The notes beneath the pieces are model-generated. The model did not search any database, was not told the DNA's origin, and saw only the letters and a list, made by a program, of their open reading frames with translations. Source: Candolleomyces eurysporus (Eukaryota; Basidiomycota; Agaricomycetes; Agaricales; Psathyrellaceae). From it: 64,000 bases of DNA. The DNA is taken from contig JANBPK010000813.1 of the NCBI GenBank assembly GCA_027579435.1, positions 62,001-126,000 on the forward strand, in the 5' to 3' direction. Numbering within the stretch: position 1 is the stretch's first letter; the number at the start of each line of letters is the position of its first letter. Positions 26,574-38,615 of this stretch are shown here, piece by piece. A program made the position numbers and the translations under genes.

Positions 26574-27177
26574 ATGTCTCTCGAAAATGGAACGTACATC
26601 ATCACCAATCAGCTCACCAGGTCTCCTGTCAGCAGTCTTGACGGGACTAGGTCCAATCCTGTCTCCAGGGTCGTCACTCTGCCAAGGGGAGTGGAGGCAC
26701 CTTTCGTTAGTGTTCTCTCTTCTTTTTCTTGCTCAGCTACAGCCGCTGACCCACCAGATTGTGAACAACCTATCAGTGGAATCTCATCAAAGAACGGGAT
26801 GGCTTTTACAGGCTTACTCAGGAGCGCAGTGCTGCCATCGAGATCGACGGGCTTTTGTTCCTCTCTGATAGAAATGAGGACAAATTCCTGACCACCTGGA
26901 GCGTCGAGCACGCCCCTGAGCACGGAGAAAATGCGTACATGTAAGCCAACTCGTTATCTATATCACCTTTCTATCCTGACCGTTTACTGTACTCATTAGC
27001 ATTACTAAGCTGAAGCTGGGAGGCCCCTCTTCCGGATGGGTGGTCACCGAGCCTACTCCGTACGCTCAGGTGGCTGTTAGGCCTTCGATCTATACCCAGA
27101 GCCTCCCTGCTCAGCTCACTCCTAACCAAGTGTTCAATATTGTTCGCGTTGATCGCGACGGCGACGACGCCAACTGA
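26574..27177 (+). CDS. cospin-like serine protease inhibitor (MEROPS I66 type, beta-trefoil)
   Basis: Exons 26574-26705, 26777-26940 and 27000-27177. Opens MSLENGTYIITNQLTRSPV, with VVTLPRGVEAPF joined by splicing to WNLIKERDGFYRL. The second half has TTWSVEHAPEHGENAYI, SSGWVVTEPTPYAQVAVRP and a final PNQVFNIVRVDRD. The set HGENxYxI, GWVV and PNQ.F is typical of the cospin (I66) inhibitors of mushrooms, which have a beta-trefoil fold and inhibit trypsin-like enzymes; they are cytosolic and act in defence against fungivores. No signal peptide, as in the family. The inhibitory loop residue cannot be assigned from sequence alone. Confidence 0.8.
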
Positions 27178-27977
27178 GCGGGATACCGAACTTGCGAAGC
27201 GAAATCAATTCACCACATCCGTGGATTCAGGCTGCCCTATTTCACGGGCTGGAAGGTAACGGACTTTCGTGAACGTCCATGGACTTTGAGCAATTACGCT
27301 TTTGTGTGTTGTATAGCATTGTGGGGAATGAAGATGTGCTCGTTGTGTTGTCCAAGCTGAAGCCGCTGATTGCGCCACCCTAGACCTTCGAACTTCCAGC
27401 GGGTATCGTGATTACTAAAGGATTTATCGTCGCTTGGCACCTTTAAATTTGGACCGTGACAACACTCGTCACAATGAGAGAGACATATCGATTCGAAACT
27501 TAGTCTTACTGTCCCTTTAGGCTGAGGCCTAAATAGCAAAGCGAGGCGGCAGGCCTTGTATTGTCTATGAACCCAAGGTCACTGCTAACGAAAAAGTAGG
27601 TCAATGGGGACTTCACGGCCCTCTCTTGGAGTACTCAAATACGGGGATGGTCAATTTTTCCACTTCACGACGCATTTGGCATTTGTTCAGTGGCATCCGG
27701 TTAACACGGGCTCACAGTTTTCCCAGGCCCGTTGTTCATTGTGTTCCATGGATGATGGCGCATTGCTACCTCAATCGCGGAACACTATCAAAGTAGCCTC
27801 TTTATGTTCCAAATCAGGCCTTCAAATTTGGCTCATCAGATCCTTTGTCAGGCTTGGGTGTGGTATTTAAGCCAAACACCAGTACATCCGACTTCAACCT
27901 GGACCGGCTCTTCCCCCGCTTTTTCCCTCCACTCCCTTATCGACGCGTCTCCGCGAACTAGAATCTCTCTGCACGCG
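27178..27977. other. intergenic with promoter of the MIF4G-like gene
   Basis: No gene. TATTTAA at 27864-27870 lies about 108 bp before the chosen start at 27978. Confidence 0.4.
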
Positions 27978-29048
27978 ATGTCAATTACCGATATCGAGAA
28001 ACGGTTGTGTCCTGAGACATACCAAGTTGCTCCTGGGAGAGAAATCGACGAGAACGCGACCGACTTTGCCGAGTACATAGTCCAAAGTGTCGATGTCCAG
28101 AAGACTCTTGAGCTCGTTGCAGAGATACTGTACAACGCTGCGACACACAACGTGAAACATTCTCGAACCATTGCACTTGTGTGTGCGAAAATCGTGGATA
28201 GGGTCACCCAAGATCAAGAGAACGGAGGACACTCCATGGCTCAGACCGTAGAGCAACACATTGCGAAAGACGCTTCTCATGACTTCCAATCCGCTTGGAG
28301 CCAGGGCCAGCTTCTGTCTTTCCTGTCAAGAATCAAGGCAAACAAAAAAGTCGGACAGCGACCCTTGCCACCATTCGACTCACACTCGTCTTCTGGCGAC
28401 TGGGACTCGGAAGAGCGGAAAAAATCTCTTTGGAACGCATCCATATACTTGGCGGACCTATATGCTGTGGGCATCGTGCCATTCTTCACCCTTTGGGAAT
28501 GCATCCAAGTCCTTGTGAGGCGTTTAGCTAGATACGAGCATCTCATCATTCTGTTGGCGATGCTCAGTAGAGCATTTTCATACAAGGGCGAGAAACCTCC
28601 TACCTGGTTTGCTAAAGACGTGATCGACAGCGTGAGGAAACAGTGCCAAGAAGTCTTCCTCGAATTCGACAGGTTGGAGGAGGAGATGGTTCTTCAGCAT
28701 TTCTTTGACCGGCACAGCGTCGTAGCAGGTGATCTGGCAAGCTGGGCTAGCCCTTACTGGACAAAAGAGGAAACCAAGACCCGACATATCGAGAACAGCT
28801 CGGAGGAGTATGATATCGGTACGATGTTGGTCAATGGCCGCAACTATTTGGAGAATTATCAACAGATGAGGTTTTATGATCTACGAGAGCGAACGACGCC
28901 TGTGTCGAAGATCACTAACGCAGAAGATACGGTGAAGGTTCACCAAATCGTAAAGGTCATCGAGGTCAAGCCGAACCTTGACGACCTCTTTGAGGAGGAG
29001 GAAAATCTACTCGGACTTGAGGGCTTGCAGCTTCGAAAGTTCGAGTGA
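27978..29048 (+). CDS. MIF4G-like HEAT-repeat protein (356 aa)
   Basis: One uninterrupted exon, unusual in this window. The frame is open from an ATG at 27804, but a TATTTAA box at 27864 argues for the internal ATG giving MSITDIEKRLCPETYQVAPG. The pattern ILYNAATHN, SRTIALVCAKIVDRV, SIYLADLYAVGIVPF and ECIQVLVRRL with RYEHLIILLAMLSRAF follows the paired helices of the MIF4G domain (eIF4G, CBP80, UPF2), where such surfaces bind eIF4A or other RNA factors. The C-terminal ~100 residues are charged and unlike known eIF4G. Exact partner unknown; the domain call is by helix pattern, so moderate. Confidence 0.65.
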   Translation: MSITDIEKRLCPETYQVAPGREIDENATDFAEYIVQSVDVQKTLELVAEILYNAATHNVKHSRTIALVCAKIVDRVTQDQENGGHSMAQTVEQHIAKDASHDFQSAWSQGQLLSFLSRIKANKKVGQRPLPPFDSHSSSGDWDSEERKKSLWNASIYLADLYAVGIVPFFTLWECIQVLVRRLARYEHLIILLAMLSRAFSYKGEKPPTWFAKDVIDSVRKQCQEVFLEFDRLEEEMVLQHFFDRHSVVAGDLASWASPYWTKEETKTRHIENSSEEYDIGTMLVNGRNYLENYQQMRFYDLRERTTPVSKITNAEDTVKVHQIVKVIEVKPNLDDLFEEEENLLGLEGLQLRKFE

Positions 29049-29832
29049 CTATATGATGGCTACCTGTGGCCATGGGAGCTAGAACTGTTTTATGTGTTCT
29101 TCTGTGCTTACGTGCCCATTTTTTTTCTGCTAGTTGCGCTATTTGTCTTTTGAGACGTTATCATCCATCCTCTCTCAGCTTAATTTGTATATCTAAGCTC
29201 GTAATTTCACATCTGTGACTTGTCGTATCATCAAACAACAACTCTTTTTTTNCGTCGGACCTGTTACATTTTTAGAATGATCGGAGTGTTGCCGCGGGGT
29301 CTCTGACAGATGATCAGTCCTGGGTATGAAGGAGGTTTGGGATTGCCTCGGCGACGTTTTGATTAATTGCTAAGTCATGATGGATCATCCCCTCTAACAC
29401 AACAGGGTGGGAACGATTGAAAGATTCAGTGAAAACACACCGATCCGAGGGTATTCGTTGGACCCATCAAAGGATTGCTCGCCGAGGCCGACCAACCAAA
29501 GCGTACTATTCAACCCCATGGAAGTCCTCCTGCTTTTCCTTGCGAGGAGCCAACATTCAGGTAGGCTAGCCTCTATGGAGTGCAATTATACACATGTATG
29601 ACCCGAGACTGGGATAGCCTACCGAGCCTTCCGATGGAATGAAAGGCAAGTTGCGAACAAGACATACCCGGTTAATACGTTAGATTAGATTAAATTGAAT
29701 TTCATCAGAAACCTTGTAAAGGGATGTGATTATCATGGGGATGTAACGTTTAGAGCGGCATCAACAGCGCTCATGACCCCTCACTTATACCTCGACGGTG
29801 TGAGTTCACCGACCCCTTTACATCGCACTCAA
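29049..29832. other. intergenic
   Basis: 3' flank of the MIF4G-like gene; an N at 29252 follows a seven-T run. No gene or repeat. Confidence 0.4.
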
Positions 29833-31576
29833 ATGGCTAGTTCAGCTTCCGCAACGCTCCACGGGGTGAGTCTACTTCAACAAGACTGGAGAGCGAAGCT
29901 GACCTCCCCTTCTCAAGTATGGTAGCGGTGAGGAGAGCCTCACATTTAGTGGATTCGGACCGCTTTCTCATTACGTCTGTCCTTAGCCGTTGGCCTCACC
30001 TTGATCGTGTGTACACCCCGGAAGCGACCTCGAGAGGGATCTCTGACATTGTGGCTGCAGATTCTCGACTACTTTCAAACCGTGGATGCTGAGGTGATTT
30101 GACAAGAGTATCCAGCTTTTTCTCGACTGACGAGGATATACAGGCCAGAGTGATATGGCCGGGGAGATGGGGAGCTGTCGAAGTACTGTTCCTAGTGGCT
30201 CGCTACCCTCCCTTTATCTTCACTCCATTGGGTATACTCTGTAAGCACTCAACCTCTGTGGCTTGAGGAGGAGGCTTATCTAAATGAGCGCCTAAAAAGA
30301 TGGGAGCTCTCGATTCTTACCTCTTCGGGTTTGCAGATTCGCGCATCGGGCGGAGGCATGTGCGTATTATCCATGCTATGATTAGCGGTGAAGTCTTTTA
30401 GCTGACACAAGACGCTGTCCTGTGAATCGTGTGCTGACGCTCAGTCGGCCTTCCATTATGTATTGCTGCTGCTGAAGGTACGGATACCATTTCCTATAGC
30501 TAAATCGGTGAAGTTCTGACCGAAAAACAGCCATCCAATACATGAGGGCGTACGCACTCTCTCTCAAAGGCAAGAGATTCACGATATTTTTAGTTATCAA
30601 TGCTCTTGTACGTGTTGACCAGCCTCAAGTTGCTCTGCTCGTTTGACTTGACACACAGACCATCCCGACCGCGGTCGTCCTCTACCAAGTGTACATGGCC
30701 TGGGGCTTATGTGCGTGTATACCCCTTCCAATTCGCCAGATTCGTGACTTCGTGCTCATCAAAATTGGTATTTATGTTGTAACCAGACCTGCCAACCCCA
30801 TCATCGTCACCCAGCTCTTGCACATTTACCTCTGACAGAAAAGGGGACGTGCTCCTGATCATCTGTGCAATCTGTGTGGTGTATAATGGTGTCTGTTAGC
30901 GCATTTCTCCTTGTTTTGTGTCGTCCCTCCACGCTGACATGCTTATTTGCACTTGGCATGCTGTAGTGACCACTGGTATTTGCTTGTGGTTTGGCTTCCG
31001 GCACCACTGGGTTACTAGGTCAAGCCCCGTGGGCTGGATATTTTATCGAGATGGGATGTTTTACTTGATCGTCATTGCTCGTGCGTGTTTTCTGTCCTTT
31101 TAAGTTGGAGCTTCTCATTGACTGTCCTTCGCGCTTTTACCTAGTGATGTCGATTTTGAACGGAATTGTACTCCCAATTGCAGCTGTAGGTTTCATTGTC
31201 ACTCATGAAAAGCTTAGCAACTCAAGCTTATCCATTCCACCAATTGACACCAATCGTCAGCCTGACGCTGCGTATCTGACAGCAACGTACGTTTTTTACT
31301 CTCGCTCTCCCCTGCCTGAGCTTCACCGTACTCACACATGCCCACGAACTACACATGCAAAGCCCTCAAGCCATTCTACACACAACTCTCACCACCCGAA
31401 TGATTTTACATCTCCGTGATCGACCGAAGAATATTGTACGTGTTGGAGACACCGAACTCACTAATATCTCGAGCCAACCGACTTCTGCCCGTTTTCGCCA
31501 TCTTGATCATGAGTCTACAATATCTTCAACTGGCATGGACTCGGGTTCAGCGGTTTCTAGAAGTACATGTGCCTAA
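29833..31576 (+). CDS. DUF6533-type seven-TM membrane protein, about 11-12 short exons
   Basis: Reconstructed exons include 29833-29865, 29950-30006, 30061-30093, 30144-30240, 30337-30387, 30445-30477, 30531-30607 and 30659-30767, then about 30844-30900, 30966-31079, 31145-31190, about 31260-31287 and 31359-31576. They join to WIRTAFSLRLSLAVGLTLI, ILDYFQTVDAEARVIWPGRW, EVLFLVARYPPFIFTPLGIL, CIAAAEAIQYMRAYALSLKG, IPTAVVLYQVYMAW, GDVLLIICAICVVYN, FYRDGMFYLIVI and LHTTLTTRMILHLRDR. This is the layout of fungal DUF6533 proteins: the DYxxTxxxE..W start, an (R)AYAL after TM3, RDGxFY before TM6, and a C-terminal TRxxLHLR. Splice positions between 30767 and 31360 are approximate. Role unknown; the family is expanded in Agaricomycetes. 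Confidence 0.75.
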
Positions 31577-33498
31577 CACTCGAATAAAGATCTTCTTTCG
31601 TTCTTGACATTGTCAGCTAAGCCACCTAGTCAGACTCACGCTGCGACTATGAATCTGGCGTCTAGTATGTTTGACCTTTGTAACAACCATATATGAGAAC
31701 GACTTTTTTACGAGAAAGTGTTTCAAAGTACGATGGAAGAAAAAACATCAGATTTGTGACAATTCTATGGAGCCTTGGGCTACTTTAGGCGTTCTAGGTA
31801 ACGTTCACGAGGAGGAAAGTATGTATAGGGGCATCGAAGTTCACCTCTGATCTGGGAAACTCAGTTGCGTGGAAGGGCAATCTCGTTGCGTTGTTTCATG
31901 ATCAAGGTGTTAGGGATATCTAGGGCAGACTTGCTTCTCACATGGCCATCATATTCTGTTCTCAGTTACTAACCACTGAACATCTGGGAGACTAATTCGA
32001 GTACAAAGGTGACTTAAAAGCCTCAGGGGAAGTTTGAAGTTGCTACACTTCGTAACTTGTCAAGCCCAGCCTCATCGCACTAGCAATACGAGAATTCAAA
32101 GTCCGTGCAACAGCTGTTGCAAAACAAAGGAACCTTTGCAACTGTTACATCACTCTGCCAGTACATTCCTAGCAAGATCGTTGCACCGTAATCGAACGCA
32201 TTTTCATCCATGTTTCGAGCTCTTTTGAGGAGTGACGAGGGCCTGTGTGGCCAATGTGCTAGCTAGCAGGATTCTCCATCCAGGGCTTCTTCATTCCGAC
32301 TCTCGGCCACTCGGACCTGCGGCTTGCCCTGGAGGCAATGAGAGATCAGACTGTCAGGCTATTGGTCAACTAAAAATATACCTCAGAAGCGCGCGGTATC
32401 GAAAGAAGATTGAGACTCGTTACCTTTGTACTTCCAGCTCTCCCCCTATATCATCACCATCTCACCCGTTGTCATGTTTAAGCATGTTTCCGTCGACCTT
32501 GGTGGTAGGAGTATAAAGGCGGTGGGATCGCTTTTGCTGCTCACATCCAACTCTACATCCAGCTCGTTCGTATCGCTCTGAAGCAGCCAATTCGTGTAGA
32601 CACGTTGGTGACCAGCTCCCAAGGGGGTGCAGGCCGGAAAAAAATGGACCGGATGTCAAACTTTTCTGTTAAGCAGACCTGGGGGGGGCTCCCTCCCTAC
32701 GTAATCAGGGGTATTACCAAATATAGTACTGTTATGATGTCACTGTCTACGGATTCTCTTGGCTCTCCCTTCCCCAGCCCTACAAGGATCGCAAATCCAG
32801 TTTCTCGTCAAAGGGTCTGCATCCACGCAGCTAGAGTGATATTAAAGCAAGTTTTTAGTCACCGCATACTCACATAGTAAGCAACCATTACTTACCCATT
32901 CTGTTTCGCAGCCTTTTCGTGTGCAACGGATAGCATCGAGAGTGCGCGATGCGACTATCTCGCCACAATAACAAGCATTGAGAACGCCGTCCGTCGCATT
33001 ATCGCTATCATCACGCAGGGTACACCACGGCTTGTTCATCAGCATTGAATTGTAGGTCCTGTAGGTCGAGATTAGTTCTCCTCAGACAGCTGCCTCAAGA
33101 TTCTGGAGATTATTACCTCTTCTTCGTCATGATTAGAACGGTCAAATTGTAGTTAGCTTTGGGCTACAGCACTCATGCCCGATCTTGGCCAAATCATGCT
33201 CATGTTACGACTTTGCTCATTTTCGTGTGATTTTTGCCAAATACAAGCTTGATATACCATGAAAAAATAAAATCTGCCCGAAACCTCTCCCTAGACCTGC
33301 CAAAAAAGGCAGGTAAAAAAAATTCTGAACTCAAAGAGGGGACCCCCTCCCTCCCCTATGATCCGGTCCGGGATTTCCGGTCCGGAGCCCCCTTGCCAGC
33401 TCCATTGGTAGGTGCAAAAATTAGAACACCGGCCGGCTTGTGCAGGCCATTGTGGGAAGGGACTGCCTTTATGTGCGGTGGATTGATGGAATGATGAA
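31577..33498. other. intergenic, one domain remnant
   Basis: No intact gene. A TATAAAG at about 32511 has no convincing gene behind it. The remnant at 32905-33045 is listed separately. Confidence 0.35.
32905..33045 (-). pseudogene. isolated exon of a PHD-like zinc-finger protein
   Basis: Minus strand reads LNACYCGEIVASRTLDAIRC followed by TRKGCETEW, then a GTAAGT donor. CxC..(I)xC...CET.W is the first half of the PHD-like finger seen at the end of many Agaricomycete transposon-associated proteins, where an intron often follows the tryptophan. The second half and the rest of the gene are not found. Confidence 0.35.
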
Positions 33499-33599
33499 TA
33501 TAAACGAGCTGCGGCCATAGTGCCCTCGTTTCTTGTCTTTCTTCCTCTCGCTTGTTTTCTTCCTCTCTCTTTTTCTTGCTTTCTTTTCCCTTCTTTCTA
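33499..33599 (+). promoter_or_regulatory. promoter of the fungalysin gene
   Basis: TATAAA at 33499-33504 followed by a ~75-bp tract of almost pure C and T (33524-33599), a common fungal core-promoter arrangement. The ATG is at 33780, so the leader would be long. Confidence 0.5.
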
Positions 33600-33779
33600 G
33601 TGTTCTCGCTGAGCGTGAACAGACAGGCTCACCTTCGGCTCGCTTTCCAGAACCAAGCGACAAGATCCAGCTTTAGCGCCGTCGACCATCGCCGAACTGC
33701 TTGCCACATTTCAAGTCTAGACGACTAGGACGAAGACTCTTTACGACCATATTCATTCATTTTTCATACCATTTTGAAA

Positions 33780-36393
33780 ATGGCACCAACGACCTCTCTC
33801 AGCAAAACTTTCTCCACACTCCTTGCCGCCATCCTGTTTTCAACCATTCTTTCGGTCGTCAAGGCAGCTCCATGGCCACATTACGCTAGGCACTCGACAC
33901 ACAGGGTGCGTCACATTGGAAGGGGCCTTCAGGTCGCGGCGTACCACCCCAAGACTACCTTCAAGGTGCAGTGCTCAATGTTCGCTCGTCGCCGGGTTGA
34001 TCTTTAATTGTTGTTCTATTTACAGACCTTCGGCACTGAGGGCGCTCTCGTCGGCTCCGGCAATTCGCTCACAAAGTCGAACTCTAGTCTCCGAGATTCC
34101 GCTATGTCCTATGTTACTTCTCTCGGTTTCAAGGAGGAGAACCTTGCGTGGAAGTCGGGCTTCACAGACGGAGAGACTGGGTTTGCGTATCTCAAGCAGG
34201 CGCATGTGAGTCTCTCTTGCCTTTCCCTTCTATTTTGGGTACCCAAACCCTCTCCCATGCAGAACGGTGTTCCCTTTGCCAATGCTGTCTGCAACATGGC
34301 TCTCACTGGCGGTCGCGTCGCCTCGTGGGGTTCATCGTTCGTGGACCTCTCGTCCGGTGAGTGGTCGCACTAGTCGATCTCCCCCATACAGGACTAATCA
34401 AGGCATATATATTCCAGCCAAAATTGCCGACTCTACTCCCACAGTTAGCTGGAGCTCCGTCCTTCCTCAGATTGAAGACCAACTGGATGCCAAGTACAAC
34501 AAACAGAACGCCACTCTCGAGTACTTCGTCAAGTCGGACGGCTCTGTTGCCTTGACTCATGTCATTCAGACCGAGAACAAGGAGACTGGTGCTTTCTTCG
34601 AAGCCTACATCGACGCCCACTCTGGCGAGCTCGTCAGTGTTACCGATTTCGTGTCTCATGCTACCGTATGTACACCTCTCTTGCTTCTTTAACTGCACAT
34701 CACCCTCATGGTTCCATTCATATATCATCATAACAGTACACCGTCCTCCCTGCGACCAAACAAACCTTCGTCGACGGCCTCGAGACCCTGACAGACCCAG
34801 AAGACCTCGAAGCCTCACCCAACGGCTGGCACAGCATCGGTGCCGGCGCCGAAACAACCACCACCTCAGGCAACAACGTCGTCGCCTTCCGCGGCCAGAC
34901 CGTCGTCGAAGAAACCTCCGCCACCCTCAACTTCAACGCTGAATACGACGATACCAAGAATCCTACTGATCCTCAGAACATCGAGGGCGCGGTGACGAAT
35001 GCTTTCTATATCATCAACACGATGCATGATGTCACCTACCGGTATGGCTTTACGGAGAGTGCGTTCAACTTCCAGCAGAACAATAATGGGAAGGGTGGAC
35101 TTGGGAGGGATAGGGTTGAGATCTCGGTTCAAGATGCCAGTGGGACGAACAACGCGAATTTCGCGACGCCTCCTGAGTACGTGTTCCTTCGTCGAACTTT
35201 ATCTTCTTTGATTCTGAGATACTGATGAAACGCTTCACAGAGGTCAACCAGGTCAATGCCGTATGTTCATCTGGACCTTGACTGATGTGCCCCGCGATGG
35301 TACGATGGAGAACGATATCATCATCCACGAGTTCACTCATGGTGTTACCAACCGGATGACCGGCGGTGGAACTGGGAGGTGCTTGCAAACTCTCGAGTCT
35401 GGGGGACTTGGTGAAGGGTGGGGTGATGCTATGGCCGAGTACGTTTCTCATTCTTTCGCTTTACTCCACTCTATTACCCTCGTTTCCCGTCTTTTCTTCA
35501 TATATCCACCTTCCTTACCCTCTGATTCTTTTGCTCTGCTGGCACCTTCCTCCTTTGCCTTGATTCATTTCTACCCCAGAATTTGACGGCTGACATCTAT
35601 CTCTCTTTGATGACAGCTGGATGGCACAAACCTCCGCAGACGTTACTGACTTCGTCCTGGGCTCATATGTTACAAATAACCCAGAAGGTCTCCGAAGGTT
35701 CCCTTACTCCACCAGCGCGTATGTGTATCTCGTTTCGACACAACTGTCACCGATGTGCTCACAATCGGGCGATTTGATCCTAGCCAAACGAACCCACTCC
35801 GGTACTCTGACCTGCAACAATTCAGTGAAGTCCATGGTACGTTTTTCCTCTCGTCTTGGCATCAATCACCGTCCACCACCGGTTTCGTTCCGTTTCATCT
35901 TACCTCTCATCATTACACGGACTGAACAAGGACTTGATTAAATGATTGATTCCTTCATACAGATATCGGCCAAGTCTGGGCAAACGCCCTCCACAACGTC
36001 TACGCCGCACTCGTCGAGGCTCGCGGATTCAGTGCCGACAAGTTGACGAATCCCGATGGGACTGAAGGCAACGTGGTTTACATGAAGTTGTTCATTGCTT
36101 CACTGGCTGTTCAGCCTTGCAACCCTACTTGTACGTGTTCAGTCTACATCCCCACCTTCCCGTTGCCTGTCCTTTAGATCACCGTCTCCCTCACGACGTT
36201 TATCATACTGATCCACTTGATTGGTTCCTTCTCCACAGTCGTCCAAGCCCGCGACGCGTGGATACAAGCCGACCAGAACCTCTTCAACGGTGCGAATAGG
36301 TGCACGCTCTTCAAGGCCTTTGCGAGCAGGGGTCTTGGTTTGAATGCGGATGATACCTTCACGGATGATGAAACTGTTCCTGCGGAATGCTGA
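33780..36393 (+). CDS. fungalysin, secreted M36 metallopeptidase (607 aa precursor)
   Basis: Ten exons: 33780-33965, 34026-34205, 34263-34356, 34418-34665, 34737-35176, 35241-35438, 35617-35718, 35784-35836, 35963-36130, 36239-36393; exactly 608 codons. An N-terminal hydrophobic stretch ([20 protein letters not shown]) is the signal peptide. A propeptide (FTP type, with [13 protein letters not shown] and [16 protein letters not shown]) precedes the mature enzyme from about residue 240. The zinc site [11 protein letters not shown] supplies two histidines and the catalytic glutamate, and the E in [12 protein letters not shown] is the third ligand. [17 protein letters not shown] and the end DDETVPAEC are also family hallmarks. 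It digests extracellular protein such as elastin and collagen. All active-site residues are present. Confidence 0.96.
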
Positions 36394-38179
36394 GCGGTGT
36401 TACCAATGCGCAGTTCATTCATTTCCGCTTTGTACGATCGATCGGCTTGGTTTTGTACCCAAGGTCGATTCGGGTTGGAGACAGGGTGGAGAATATCGTT
36501 AATGTTGTCTTTGCTGTTTAAAGAAGTGTCATTGACANGTCTGTCCTTTTGGGATTTTTTTTNGGTTTTGTTTTCGTAATAGCATTTCAATTCTCATCTT
36601 TCGAAGGGAGACTTTTCGCTGGACTAGGATCAGGAGACATCGCAGCGGCATTTGCCTTGAGGTGCGGCACAGGCACTTGATGCCGCACGATCTAACCTAA
36701 TATCTCTTCCCTCCGATACGCTTTCCAGATAGCGAGCTCATCGAGCAGGCTATCACCGGCAGTGAAAGTCGCAGCAATATGACGGCATCGTTTTTGGAGT
36801 AACCCACCGGCAATCGATGGTCCAGCTAGAGGCGACGGCACGATTACAACGCTGATGTGGAGAGATGTGGAGATGGCTAATCGACTGCCTTTGAGACGCA
36901 TCCTAGGTCCAGATGGTTTGCCGTTGTCGGTTGGCCATCGGTCGCTTTAAACTTGATACATGGTCTCTCAGAACTCTCGCTGGTTGGTATTGAGAGCCTT
37001 CCGCGCCTGGATGCGGCCCCACGTCACTGCTTCCCCTACCCAGTGCAGCCTGGTCTCGGGTTACGCTCACGTGTGTCACAGTCACATCACGAACTTAGAC
37101 GCCCGAATTACTAGAAAAGCTTGGAACTGATCGATTCGTCATAACCCTCACCGTTATCCTCTCCTCCCAGTACTTTCAGGAATGCCGCCGCCTCCGTAAT
37201 CAAGTGTTTCTCGAGTAGGAGGCTCTGGAGTTGGCTCGAGTCGCCTTTTAGATGGGGTTGTTTCATCTGCTGCTCTTTCAGTGCCGATCGCCGGGTTTTC
37301 AAGAGCGGGGACAACTTGGGAAGCAGGGTCCTACTGATATAGCCTAGGCCGTTGCAAGTTATGGATTGGGCATTTAGCCTGCCTTTTGATCGTGAGACCG
37401 TCTCTGAGGGATAGTGCTTGCTCCTCGAGGTCGACTGCTCGCATTTAGCCCAAGCCACCACGTTCTATTCTGCCGACGATGTGCCCAGTACCGTAACTGC
37501 TTTCAGAGTTCCTTTTTTNGGCCCTTGCCGTTGAAACATGGACAGTCTAGCGATTGCCTGCGGTCTTTTCTTCGCTGTAATCTGATTGGACGGCTCCATG
37601 CATCCGCGATCGATACGCCCCGGATCGAAACCTTCAGCCACTCCATGCTCACATTCGGGGTAACGACTACGGATATATAGCCGTTTCTGGACTGGACCCT
37701 GTCTGGACTTTGCTGGAACGATGCGTGTAGGCCGTGAATTCGGGAGTCTGGGCACGTAGGAACCACACTTCCTTCTATCATACTCCGGCTCTCTGCGTCA
37801 CCGGAGTATGATGGAAGGAAGACCAATTCAAATAACGGGAGAATCCATGGCAGATAAAGTTATTGATCTCTGCAACAATCCGCGACTGATCTCCGCCATT
37901 ACCGTCCAAGGCACTGTGAGTCAGTAGGTAGGATCTTTTTACCTGGACGCGTGAACAGCTCAATAGCGCCATGGTGATGGTTGAGAGCGACATTCGCACA
38001 ACCACGATTCATCAGCAGTTGTTGTCCGACATGGCATCATCATTAGCGCCCATATCGAGAAAGAACCACGGAGTTCCTCAGCCCTCTCCCAGAAAATTCA
38101 ATTGATCACTCCACCCAGAGGACAACGAAATGCCACGTTGCGTGTCTACGAGAATGACGTACATCTCTTTAAATGTTTA
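36394..38179. other. intergenic with hairpin
   Basis: No gene supported. N bases at 36538, 36563 and 37519. The hairpin at 37768-37821 is listed separately. Confidence 0.4.
37768..37821. repeat. 21-bp-stem hairpin
   Basis: Left arm 37768-37788 and right arm 37801-37821 are inverted copies around CCGGAGTATGAT, separated by 12 nt. They differ at one base, which would be a G-U pair in RNA transcribed from the plus strand, so the stem is fully paired as RNA. Confidence 0.75.
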
Positions 38180-38559
38180 CTAAGTCGAAACCTGGGAACT
38201 TTGTGTGCGGAGCCACTGGTACCCGAGGCTTGCAGCGAGGTCCTTGGCTCCTTGCTTGCTATACGCCGATTTCTGGGTAAACCTCCGTACCACATCTCCA
38301 TTTTTACGCACAACTGGAATATCGTTAGCTAACAGGGAAGGATTTCATCCACAACTGAATGCTCACGTCGAGCTTCGGCGATCCAAGGGTTGGCTGGGTC
38401 GTTCGTCTGCCATGCTAAAACCTTGGGCTTGGGGCTTTCTCCGTAAACTCTCTGTGCTTCGTTGTTAAACTTCTGGCACCACTCTGCGGCTCGAGAATGG
38501 GAAGTCAGTGTTGAGGCGAGACTGATAGCTAGTGAGGTCGAATACTCACCATCATTCAT
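38180..38559 (-). CDS. dsRBD-fold miniprotein, copy 5 (86 aa)
   Basis: Exons 38559-38550, 38483-38367 and 38313-38180. Starts MNDEWCQKFNNEAQRVYG; the first strand KPKVLAWQTNDP and PWIAEARL follow, then VRKNGDVVRRFTQ. Helix 2 is SAYSKQGAKDLAASLGYQWL: one of the paired lysines is replaced (SKQ.AK). The usual YPSIDL tail is changed to SSQVST, so this copy has drifted at the C-terminus. TATAAAAG lies about 50 bp upstream of the ATG. Confidence 0.78.
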
Positions 38560-38607
38560 GACGATTTTCGAATGCGTTCGGCTGAAAGATCTGGCCCTTT
38601 CTCCTGT

Positions 38608-38615
38608 CTTTTATA
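38608..38615 (-). promoter_or_regulatory. TATA box of dsRBD miniprotein copy 5
   Basis: TATAAAAG on the minus strand, about 50 bp from the ATG at 38559. Confidence 0.6.
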
